The position numbers were made by a program, and so were the translations under genes. A model generated the notes under the pieces. The model was given only the letters and a program-made list of their open reading frames with translations, searched no databases and had not been told where the DNA came from. A DNA stretch of 6,123 nt from Azorhizobium sp943369575 (GTDB taxonomy: Bacteria > Pseudomonadota > Alphaproteobacteria > Rhizobiales > Xanthobacteraceae): positions 1 through 6,123 of the forward strand of contig CALRNP020000287.1 in NCBI GenBank assembly GCA_943369575.1, in the 5' to 3' direction. This document shows positions 1 to 6,123 of this stretch, in pieces (position 1 is the first letter of the stretch; each line of letters begins with the position of its first letter).

Positions 1-336
1 ATGGTCGAGACATTCCCCGGCTTTGCGGTGCTGGCGGGGGCGGATCCCTTGCTGCTGCCGCTGCTGAAGGCGGGCGGTGCCGGCTGCATCACCGCGACCT
101 CCAATCTGGTGGCGCGGGATTTGGCCTTCATCGCCAAGCACTTTGCGGATCCGGCGCAGGCGGAGGCGGTGGAGGCCGCCCAGGCTCGCGTGGTGGCGGC
201 GCGCAATCGGGTGTCGCGCTTCGCGCAGATGGCCTCGCTCAAGGCGCTGATGGCGCGGGCGAGCCAGTCCGACGGATGGATGCGCATGCGCCCGCCACTG
301 CTGCCGCTCTCGGCCGAGGAACTGGCGGCGCTGTAA
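1..336 (+). CDS. Dihydrodipicolinate synthase (DapA/NanA) family protein, C-terminal part
   Basis: This is the last 111 codons of a reading frame that enters from the left edge and ends at TAA (334-336). The ATG at position 1 is probably internal, because members of this family are about 290-310 residues long. The stretch GGAGCITATSNL (residues 25-36 of the visible part) matches the late barrel strand of class I pyruvate-dependent aldolases/lyases of the DHDPS/N-acetylneuraminate lyase family, where G-x-x-G-x-I-S/T-A-x-x-N is typical. It is followed by the usual helical C-terminal tail, with an ALKALMA-like helix and a PPLLPL segment near the end. The Schiff-base lysine and the YN-P-x-x-T motif lie upstream of the window, so neither catalytic competence nor substrate (dihydrodipicolinate, keto-deoxy sugar acid or other) can be judged. 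It converges on the TctA gene across a terminator, and nothing shows that it belongs to the mevalonate genes. Confidence 0.82.
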   Translation: MVETFPGFAVLAGADPLLLPLLKAGGAGCITATSNLVARDLAFIAKHFADPAQAEAVEAAQARVVAARNRVSRFAQMASLKALMARASQSDGWMRMRPPLLPLSAEELAAL

Positions 337-362
337 ACGCCTCACATTGCAGCACAAAAACA

Positions 363-395
363 AACGCCGGCCAGGGCTCCCCTGGCCGGCGTTTT
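363..395. terminator. Bidirectional intrinsic terminator between convergent genes
   Basis: A perfect 12-bp GC-rich stem (365-376 paired with 380-391, loop CTC 377-379) is extended by A-T pairs on both sides. On the + strand it is followed by TTTT (392-395). On the - strand it is followed by a T-rich run, the complement of 355-364 (AAAAACAAAC). It lies 28 nt after the stop of the + strand gene and 18 nt after the stop of the convergent permease gene, so it can terminate both transcripts. Confidence 0.85.
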
Positions 396-412
396 CGTTG
401 AGGCGCGGGTGA

Positions 413-1798
413 CTAGCCCACGAACAGCCTGGTCAGCGCCGGCACGGTGAGGACGGCGGTGTAATAGCCCATGAACTGCACCCCGGTGTTGAAGCCGAGG
501 ATGCGGTACAACAGGCCGCCCACCAGACCCATGGTGACGATGACCATGAGGCCCAGCGCCCCGCCTTCCCAGGTGCCGATCACCATCACCAGACCGACGA
601 AGGTGGCGATGATCGCCTCATGGCTGATGCGCCGGGACACGAAGGATGCTGCCACCCGCGCATAATTCATGGCGAACGGGTAGGCGATCAGCGCCGCGAT
701 GAACACCGCCAGCAGCCCGTAACCGAGGAACTGCATGGGGGTCATCATGGTGTGAAGATTGACGATCTGACCGCCGGGGCCATCCACCATGAAGCGGGGC
801 GGGGCGTTGAACAGCGGCGCGGCCGGCCCCGCCGCCACTGGGCTGAGAGGCAAACCGAACGCGATCAAGGGGATGAGGGCTTCGGCGATATAGGTCGACT
901 CGGTGACGCCGTTGCGCACGCTGAGCACCGTGGTGAGGCGGTGATAGGCATGCTTGATCCGGGCGCCCACCACCTCGCCCATGATCACCGTCATGGCCAC
1001 CGGGCTGAACACGAAGGTGGCGCTGGTGATGGCGGCAGCCCCGCTGGTCCAGAGCACCTGGGTGCGATCCAGCACCTTGAACGGATTGGGGAAAAACCCG
1101 CCCCAACTTTTCACATCCGGCGCCAAAGTGAAGCGGCGCGGGCCATCGCGGTGCATCCGGGCCCGTTCCATGGGCGACATGGAGGAGAACAGGTCCGCCA
1201 CCAGCGGGCCGATGGCGATGCCGAGGAAGTAGCTCACCCCCAGCTTCACCCCATATTTCGCGGTGATGGTTTGCAGCGCCACCACCAGCAGCACGAACGG
1301 CAGCAAGGTGAAGACCGAGGCCCATTTGCCGGCGGAAAAGTAAGCAATCAGAAGGGCTGCGCCCAGGAACAGCCAGGGGGCAGATGCCGTGATCATCTGG
1401 CCGAACGGGGCCAGCAGCAGCGCGAACGCCACCGACAACGGCACCGCGATCACCGCCGCGATGAGGCCGCCGGAGATCATCTTTCGCAGCGCAATATGCG
1501 GAACCCCCAGGTTTCTCAAGGCGGTGGCCTGCTGGAGCAGGGGCACGGCCATGGTGTCGCCGGGGATGCCCAGCAGGGCGGTGGGGACCGCATGGGTCAT
1601 GTGCTTGGCGACGGCCGCGGCCAGCCAGAAGGTGAAAACCCCAACAGGTGGAACGCCTAACAGCACCACCAGCAAGGTCACCGGGGCGATGGTGGTGGTC
1701 TCGTCGGTGCCGGAGATCAGGCCGATGAGCGAGAAGGCGATGGCGCCGGCAAAGCCCATGCCGACGGCGACCAGGATGTCATAGAGCAGGCCGTCCAT
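413..1798 (-). CDS. TctA-family tripartite tricarboxylate transporter permease (candidate mevalonate importer)
   Basis: This is a 461-residue polytopic inner-membrane protein that resembles the large permease subunit of TctA-type transporters. Hydrophobic segments run through almost the whole chain (for example about 7-29, 37-64 and further helices to the C-terminus). The diagnostic loop ALLGIPGDTMAVP (residues 74-86) corresponds to the conserved I-P-G-T/D loop of TctA. A second, degenerate copy of the family's internal repeat is seen in GVTESTYIAEALIP followed by FGLPLSP (314-320), where the usual second I-P-G is replaced. The start was set at ATG 1796-1798, because a perfect AAGGAGG lies 6 nt upstream; the same frame is open to 1873, but that extension overlaps the preceding gene and looks non-coding. 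The start is one base beyond that gene's stop, so the two are translationally coupled. The family moves carboxylates driven by ion gradients. Mevalonate as substrate is inferred only from the neighbouring mvaA and mvaB. At 461 residues it is somewhat shorter than the usual ~500. Confidence 0.88.
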   Translation of the reverse strand: MDGLLYDILVAVGMGFAGAIAFSLIGLISGTDETTTIAPVTLLVVLLGVPPVGVFTFWLAAAVAKHMTHAVPTALLGIPGDTMAVPLLQQATALRNLGVPHIALRKMISGGLIAAVIAVPLSVAFALLLAPFGQMITASAPWLFLGAALLIAYFSAGKWASVFTLLPFVLLVVALQTITAKYGVKLGVSYFLGIAIGPLVADLFSSMSPMERARMHRDGPRRFTLAPDVKSWGGFFPNPFKVLDRTQVLWTSGAAAITSATFVFSPVAMTVIMGEVVGARIKHAYHRLTTVLSVRNGVTESTYIAEALIPLIAFGLPLSPVAAGPAAPLFNAPPRFMVDGPGGQIVNLHTMMTPMQFLGYGLLAVFIAALIAYPFAMNYARVAASFVSRRISHEAIIATFVGLVMVIGTWEGGALGLMVIVTMGLVGGLLYRILGFNTGVQFMGYYTAVLTVPALTRLFVG

Positions 1799-1799
1799 C

Positions 1800-2198
1800 T
1801 CAGGCCTCCTTGCCGTTTGCGAGGGGCGCAAGCTGGCCGGCATCATAGGCGGCGAACTGCTCGTAAAGGCCAAGTTCCTTCAGTTCCGCAATGACTTGCG
1901 GCGGAAGGTCCTCGATGCGGCCGATGGTTCCGGTCTCCCCGGCGAGCTGCTGCATCGCAGCAAGGCGCCAGGCCGGATCGGTGGCGGTTTCCACAACTTC
2001 GCGCTTGGGCGGGAACAGTTTGGCGCAGATCAGGCCGGAGAGGACGCAGCCCAAAAGGCCCACCAGCATGGCATAGGCCCGGCCCACATCGGGCACCGCC
2101 ACGGTGGCGGCGAAGATGCGGGCGGCGATCAGGAAGGTCCCGAGGCTGACCACCGCGCCGATGACGACGGCGGCGGCCAAGTGACGTCGATCAACCAC
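1800..2198 (-). CDS. Small two-helix membrane protein, likely partner subunit of the TctA-like permease
   Basis: I do not recognise a family with certainty. Read from GTG 2196-2198, the product is 132 residues. It has a short positive N-terminus (MVDRRH), one hydrophobic helix at about 7-29, a second at about 41-62 (ending GLICAKLFPPKR), and a roughly 70-residue soluble tail. The tail contains a helical segment DLPPQVIAELKELGLYEQF (about 97-115) and ends NGKEA. Its position directly before the permease, with 1 nt between stop and start, is that of TctB. However, TctB proteins are usually about 150 residues with four helices, so this is either a divergent TctB or an unrelated small subunit. 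The start is uncertain. Other in-frame candidates are GTG 2253-2255, GTG 2292-2294 (AGGA 6 nt upstream, within a longer purine-rich AAGGGAGGA) and ATG 2349-2351 (inside a hairpin, no ribosome site). G/C-rich third positions in this frame begin only near 2183, which favours a short form. Confidence 0.6.
   Translation of the reverse strand: MVDRRHLAAAVVIGAVVSLGTFLIAARIFAATVAVPDVGRAYAMLVGLLGCVLSGLICAKLFPPKREVVETATDPAWRLAAMQQLAGETGTIGRIEDLPPQVIAELKELGLYEQFAAYDAGQLAPLANGKEA
1805..1811 (-). promoter_or_regulatory. Ribosome binding site of the permease gene
   Basis: The complement of CCTCCTT reads AAGGAGG, a perfect Shine-Dalgarno site, 6 nt before ATG 1796-1798. It lies inside the last codons of the small upstream gene and decides the permease start. 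Confidence 0.85.
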
Positions 2199-2344
2199 AT
2201 CGCCCCAGACTTCCGCGAGATGGCCATTGTGGGATGCGACATGATGAGGTGACACCGGCGGTGGTGCCGGAAATGGCGTGGATGCTCCCTGCACGGTCGA
2301 TCCTGATCCTCCCTTTTGGTGTTGTTTTCCATTTGTCTCAAACA

Positions 2345-2363
2345 CGTCCATTGGCGATGGACG
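2345..2363 (-). other. Stem-loop 3 of the mvaA-permease spacer
   Basis: A perfect 7-bp inverted repeat, CGTCCAT (2345-2351) and ATGGACG (2357-2363), with a 5-nt loop. It abuts the next stem-loop without a gap. An ATG in frame with the downstream small gene is buried in this stem and has no Shine-Dalgarno sequence, which argues against its use as a start. Confidence 0.5.
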
Positions 2364-2392
2364 CGCGATGCGACAGCCTGTGTCACATCGCG
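2364..2392 (-). other. Stem-loop 2 of the mvaA-permease spacer
   Basis: An inverted repeat with CGCGATG (2364-2370) pairing CATCGCG (2386-2392), one C/A mismatch, then GACA (2372-2375) pairing TGTC (2381-2384) around a 5-nt loop. The stem is 11 paired positions with one internal mismatch. No T-run follows it on the - strand, so it does not look like a simple terminator. Confidence 0.55.
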
Positions 2393-2395
2393 AAG

Positions 2396-2442
2396 GGGCG
2401 CGGCGGGTGTTTCGCCCTTGGCGGGGCCGGTCCGCCGCGCCC
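2396..2442 (-). other. Stem-loop 1, just downstream of mvaA
   Basis: A perfect 11-bp all-G/C inverted repeat (2396-2406 with 2432-2442) encloses a 25-nt loop. It begins 9 nt after the mvaA stop codon on the - strand. It is followed by CTTCG rather than a U-tract, so an mRNA-protecting or expression-balancing structure is as likely as a terminator. With the two stem-loops that follow, it fills most of the upstream half of the spacer between mvaA and the small membrane protein gene; the remainder down to about 2200 holds no gene I can support. Confidence 0.55.
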
Positions 2443-2451
2443 GATTCGGTG

Positions 2452-3759
<1,308 letters not shown>

Positions 3760-3763
3760 GGAG

Positions 3764-3769
3764 CCTCCC
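3764..3769 (-). promoter_or_regulatory. Ribosome binding site of mvaA
   Basis: The complement of CCTCCC reads GGGAGG and ends 4 nt before the GTG at 3757-3759. It is the only good Shine-Dalgarno sequence near the N-terminus and supports a GTG start over the upstream ATG. Confidence 0.7.
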
Positions 3770-3806
3770 AGGTTCGTTTCTTGAATTCTTGATTGGACGT
3801 CCGTGC

Positions 3807-3893
3807 AAACTGTCCTAGCATCCATGGGACAATCAAGGGACAGTTAGGCGGCATTTGCCCATGACTGTCCCAATAAAAGGGAAGGGACACTTG
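3807..3893. promoter_or_regulatory. Putative operator array for the MocR regulator in the divergent promoter region
   Basis: Five copies of an 11-bp motif, roughly WGGGACARTYA, lie between the divergent starts. Copies on the + strand are at 3825-3835 (TGGGACAATCA), 3836-3846 (AGGGACAGTTA) and 3883-3893 (AGGGACACTTG, weaker). Copies on the - strand are at 3807-3817 (TAGGACAGTTT) and 3862-3872 (TGGGACAGTCA). The copies at 3825 and 3836 are directly adjacent with an 11-bp period, one helical turn. The copies at 3836 and 3862 form an 8-bp perfect inverted repeat (GGGACAGT/ACTGTCCC), as do those at 3807 and 3836 (AACTGTCC/GGACAGTT). Direct plus inverted repeats upstream of its own gene are what MocR-type regulators commonly bind. 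I could not assign -35/-10 boxes for either transcript with confidence. Confidence 0.62.
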
Positions 3894-3895
3894 GT

Positions 3896-3900
3896 GGAGG
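3896..3900 (+). promoter_or_regulatory. Ribosome binding site of the MocR regulator
   Basis: GGAGG lies 5 nt before ATG 3906-3908. The upstream in-frame ATG at 3861 and TTG at 3855 have no comparable site and would put operator repeats inside the coding sequence. Confidence 0.75.
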
Positions 3901-3905
3901 TGCGC

Positions 3906-5330
3906 ATGGCGCGGCCGACCCGCGTCGACCAGATCGTGGCGCATGTGACCGGCATGTTGCGGGCCGGCGCCTTCAAGCTGGGGGAGCGCCTGCCATCGGT
4001 GCGCCATGCGGCGCAGGAGCATGGCGTCTCCAAGAACACCATGGCGGACGCCTATGACCGGCTGGTCTCCGAGGGGCTGCTGGAGGCCCGCGCCGGCTCC
4101 GGCTATTACGTCGCGCATCTCGATCTTGCCCATCACCATGCGGAGCGCCCGCATGTGGTGGAGGCGGCGGACGTGGTGTCGCTGCTGCGCGAGCAACTGG
4201 ACCAGCACCATGAGGTGCGCCCCGGCGATGGCCGCCCGCCGGCCTCCTGGATGGAAGCCTCCGAACTCAGCCGCCATTTCTCCGGCTTCAAGGTGGCCGG
4301 GCCCGAGAGCGTGGACTTCGGCTATGGCAGCGTGCGCGGCTATGCCCCTTTGCGCGAGCGCCTGCGGCTGATGCTGCTGGAGCGGGCCATCGCCGTGCCG
4401 CCGGAGGGGCTGCTGCTCACCCATGGCGCCAACCACGCCCTTGATCTCATCATCCGCCATCTGGTGGAGCCGGGTGACATCGTGTTCGTGGATGACCCCG
4501 GCTATTATCCTTTGTTCGGCAAGCTCACCTTGGCCAAGGCGCAGATCATCGGCATCCGCCGCGGCCCGGAGGGGCCGGATCTGAACGACCTGGAGGCGAA
4601 GCTGGCGCAGGGGCGGCCGAAACTGTTCTTCACTCAGTCGCTGGCCCACAATCCCACCGGCGGCTCGCTGTCGCCCGCCTGCGCCTTCGGCCTGTTGCAG
4701 GCGGCGGAGCGCTGGGGCTTCCGGCTGGTGGAGGACGATGCCTTCGCCGACATCCTGCCCGCCACCTTGCCGCGCCTGGCCGCGCTCGATCAGCTGGACC
4801 GGGTGCTCTATGTGGGCACCTTCGCCAAGACCTTGTCCGCCAGCCTGCGCAGCGGCTTCGTCGCCGGCGATCCGGCGCTGATCGCGGCGCTGAGCGACAT
4901 CAAGATGATCACCTCGGTCGCGACCTCCGATTTCGTCGAGCGCTTCATCTTCGGGCTGATCCAGGGCGGGCAATATTTGCGTCATCTGCGGCGCCTGCGC
5001 AGCCGGCTGGAGGAGGCCAACAAGCGCGCCTTGGCGGAACTGGGCGCGCTGGGCCTCAAGGTGCATGCCAGCAAGGTGCCGGGCTTCTATCTGTGGGTGG
5101 AACTGCCCGCCGGCGTGGCGGAAATGGACCTGTGCCGGGCGGCGGCTGTGGAAAGCATCTTCCTGGCGCCGGGCCAGATCTTCCGCCCCAGCCGCGAGCC
5201 GGCGGCCCTTGGCGCCATGCGGGTGAATGTGGCTTATGGCACCGACCCGCGCTTTCTCGATTTCCTGCGGCGCACGCTGCCCGCCGACCACGCCGACCGC
5301 CTCACGCTTTCAACCCACGGGATCTCCTGA
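3906..5330 (+). CDS. MocR-type transcriptional regulator (GntR winged helix fused to aminotransferase-like domain)
   Basis: The protein is 474 residues, normal for MocR regulators. The N-terminal winged helix-turn-helix covers about residues 3-68, with LPSVRHAAQEHGVSKNTM and the wing EGLLEARAGSGYYV typical of GntR. A linker leads to a fold-type I PLP-dependent aminotransferase domain (about 110-465). PLP-site residues look intact: DDPGYYP (196-202), Asn249 in HNPTGG, Asp277 in VEDDAFADI for the pyridine nitrogen, and Lys308 in GTFAKTLSASLR for the Schiff base. Arg439 (AMRVNVAYG) is placed to bind a substrate carboxylate. Such proteins usually sense PLP alone or a PLP-amino acid adduct and act from repeats near their own promoter. 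The start at ATG 3906 is set by its ribosome site. It is divergent from mvaA and 1 nt from mvaB, so it probably controls both. A plain aminotransferase is excluded by the DNA-binding domain, but residual catalysis is possible. Confidence 0.94.
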   Translation: MARPTRVDQIVAHVTGMLRAGAFKLGERLPSVRHAAQEHGVSKNTMADAYDRLVSEGLLEARAGSGYYVAHLDLAHHHAERPHVVEAADVVSLLREQLDQHHEVRPGDGRPPASWMEASELSRHFSGFKVAGPESVDFGYGSVRGYAPLRERLRLMLLERAIAVPPEGLLLTHGANHALDLIIRHLVEPGDIVFVDDPGYYPLFGKLTLAKAQIIGIRRGPEGPDLNDLEAKLAQGRPKLFFTQSLAHNPTGGSLSPACAFGLLQAAERWGFRLVEDDAFADILPATLPRLAALDQLDRVLYVGTFAKTLSASLRSGFVAGDPALIAALSDIKMITSVATSDFVERFIFGLIQGGQYLRHLRRLRSRLEEANKRALAELGALGLKVHASKVPGFYLWVELPAGVAEMDLCRAAAVESIFLAPGQIFRPSREPAALGAMRVNVAYGTDPRFLDFLRRTLPADHADRLTLSTHGIS

Positions 5331-5331
5331 C

Positions 5332-6123
5332 ATGGCCTTTCCGACTAAGGTGCGCATCGTCGAAGTGGGGCCGCGCGACGGCCTCCAGAATGAAGCCGCC
5401 CTCGTGCCTGCCGCCGTGAAGATCGAACTCATCGACCGGCTCGGCCGCGCCGGGGTGGCCACCATCGAGGCCGGCAGCTTCGTCTCGCCCAAATGGGTGC
5501 CGCAGATGGCCGACAGCGCCGAAGTGCTGGCCGGCATCACCCGCCTGCCGCATATCGCCTATCCGGTGCTGGTGCCCAACATGAAGGGCCTGGAGGCGGC
5601 GCTGGCCTGCAATGTGCAGGAAGTGGCGGTGTTCGCCTCGGCCTCGGAGGCCTTCTCGCAGAAGAACATCAACTGCACCATCGAGGAGAGCCTGGAGCGG
5701 TTCGAGCCGGTGATGGCGGCGGCGAGCGCGGCCGGCGTCAAGGTGCGGGGCTATGTGTCCTGCGTCCTCGGCTGCCCCTATCAGGGCGAGGTGCCGCGCA
5801 CGGCGGTGGCGGAGGTCTCCCGCCGGCTTTCGGAAATGGGCTGCTACGAGATTTCGCTGGGCGACACCATCGGGGTGGGCACCCCGCGCAAGGCCATCGC
5901 CATGCTGGATGCGGTGCTGGCGGTGGTGCCGGTGGAGCAGGTGGCGCTGCATTTCCACGATACCTACGGCCAGGCGCTGGCCAATATCTTCGCCTGCCTC
6001 CAGCTCGGCGTTTCGGTGCTGGATGCCTCGGTCGGCGGGCTGGGCGGCTGCCCTTATGCGGCCGGCGCCAGCGGCAATGTCGCCACCGAGGATCTGGTCT
6101 ACATGCTGCACGGCATGGGCATC
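5332..6123 (+). CDS. mvaB: Hydroxymethylglutaryl-CoA lyase, 3' end beyond window
   Basis: It cleaves HMG-CoA to acetyl-CoA and acetoacetate, using a divalent metal in a TIM barrel of the HMGL-like/DRE-TIM metallolyase family. The 264 visible codons are open to the right edge with no stop; the family is about 300 residues, so roughly 35-45 are missing. Residues correspond to human HMG-CoA lyase at a constant offset of 26: Arg15 and Asp16 in VGPRDGLQNE (Arg41/Asp42), Glu46 in TIEAGSFVSPKWVPQM (Glu72), His207 and His209 in ALHFHDTYGQALAN (His233/His235), Cys240 in the lid loop GGLGGCPYA (Cys266), and Asn249 in GASGNVATED (Asn275). It starts at ATG 5332-5334, one base after the regulator's TGA, with only a weak GGGA 9 nt upstream, which suggests translational coupling. 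Leucine breakdown also uses this enzyme, but the adjacent degradative reductase favours mevalonate. All visible catalytic residues are present. Confidence 0.96.
   Translation, partial: MAFPTKVRIVEVGPRDGLQNEAALVPAAVKIELIDRLGRAGVATIEAGSFVSPKWVPQMADSAEVLAGITRLPHIAYPVLVPNMKGLEAALACNVQEVAVFASASEAFSQKNINCTIEESLERFEPVMAAASAAGVKVRGYVSCVLGCPYQGEVPRTAVAEVSRRLSEMGCYEISLGDTIGVGTPRKAIAMLDAVLAVVPVEQVALHFHDTYGQALANIFACLQLGVSVLDASVGGLGGCPYAAGASGNVATEDLVYMLHGMGI

Noticed and set aside
620..1660. 346-codon open frame on the + strand opposite the permease
   Set aside because: Charged, His/Gly/Arg-rich translation typical of the complement of a membrane-protein gene in high-GC DNA; the - strand frame encodes a coherent TctA-like protein.
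1799..1873. N-terminal extension of the permease to an ATG at 1873
   Set aside because: It overlaps the C-terminal codons of the small upstream gene, has no ribosome site, and adds a Ser/Pro/Arg-rich segment absent from TctA proteins, whereas ATG 1798 has a perfect AAGGAGG.
3776..3795. TTCTTGA direct repeat around a GAATTC site (3778-3792)
   Set aside because: Short AT-rich repeat next to the promoter region; too little to call an operator or promoter element.
3760..3825. mvaA start at ATG 3823-3825
   Set aside because: It would add 22 residues not found in the family, encoded across the operator and leader, without a Shine-Dalgarno site; GTG 3759 has GGGAGG.
5302..6111. 269-codon open frame on the - strand at the right end
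   Set aside because: Antisense of mvaB, whose + strand frame carries every HMG-CoA lyase active-site residue and simply has no stop before the window ends.

Overview
The window is compact, high-GC DNA with strong G/C bias at third codon positions. This fits an alphaproteobacterium; a Xanthobacteraceae/Rhizobiales-type host is a guess from codon style and gene content, not a demonstrated identification.

Layout, left to right. (1) Positions 1-336, + strand: the C-terminal end of a dihydrodipicolinate synthase (DapA/NanA)-family aldolase or lyase, cut by the left edge. (2) 363-395: a strong, probably bidirectional terminator separating it from the convergent gene to its right. (3) A minus-strand gene set, in transcription order: mvaA (3759-2452, class II degradative HMG-CoA reductase), a spacer of about 250 nt with three consecutive stem-loops, a small two-helix membrane protein (about 2198-1800), and a TctA-type permease (1798-413). 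(4) 3760-3905: the divergent intergenic control region, with five copies of an 11-bp motif. (5) A plus-strand pair: a MocR-type (GntR plus aminotransferase fold) regulator (3906-5330) and, one base later, mvaB (HMG-CoA lyase, 5332 to beyond the right edge).

The central story is catabolism of mevalonate. A degradative HMG-CoA reductase would oxidise imported mevalonate with CoA and NAD+ to HMG-CoA, and HMG-CoA lyase would cleave that to acetyl-CoA and acetoacetate. The same enzyme pair is known from the mvaAB operon of Pseudomonas mevalonii. Here the pair is split between two divergent transcription units, a MocR regulator sits with the lyase, and a TctA-like permease with an unusual small partner lies behind the reductase as a candidate mevalonate importer. 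No separate CoA ligase is needed, because the reductase run in reverse forms the thioester itself.

The points most worth following are the TctA-like system as a possible mevalonate transporter with no solute-binding protein in view, the five-copy operator array, a PLP-binding regulator controlling a pathway with no amino-group substrate, and the structured spacer with an unresolved gene start behind mvaA.
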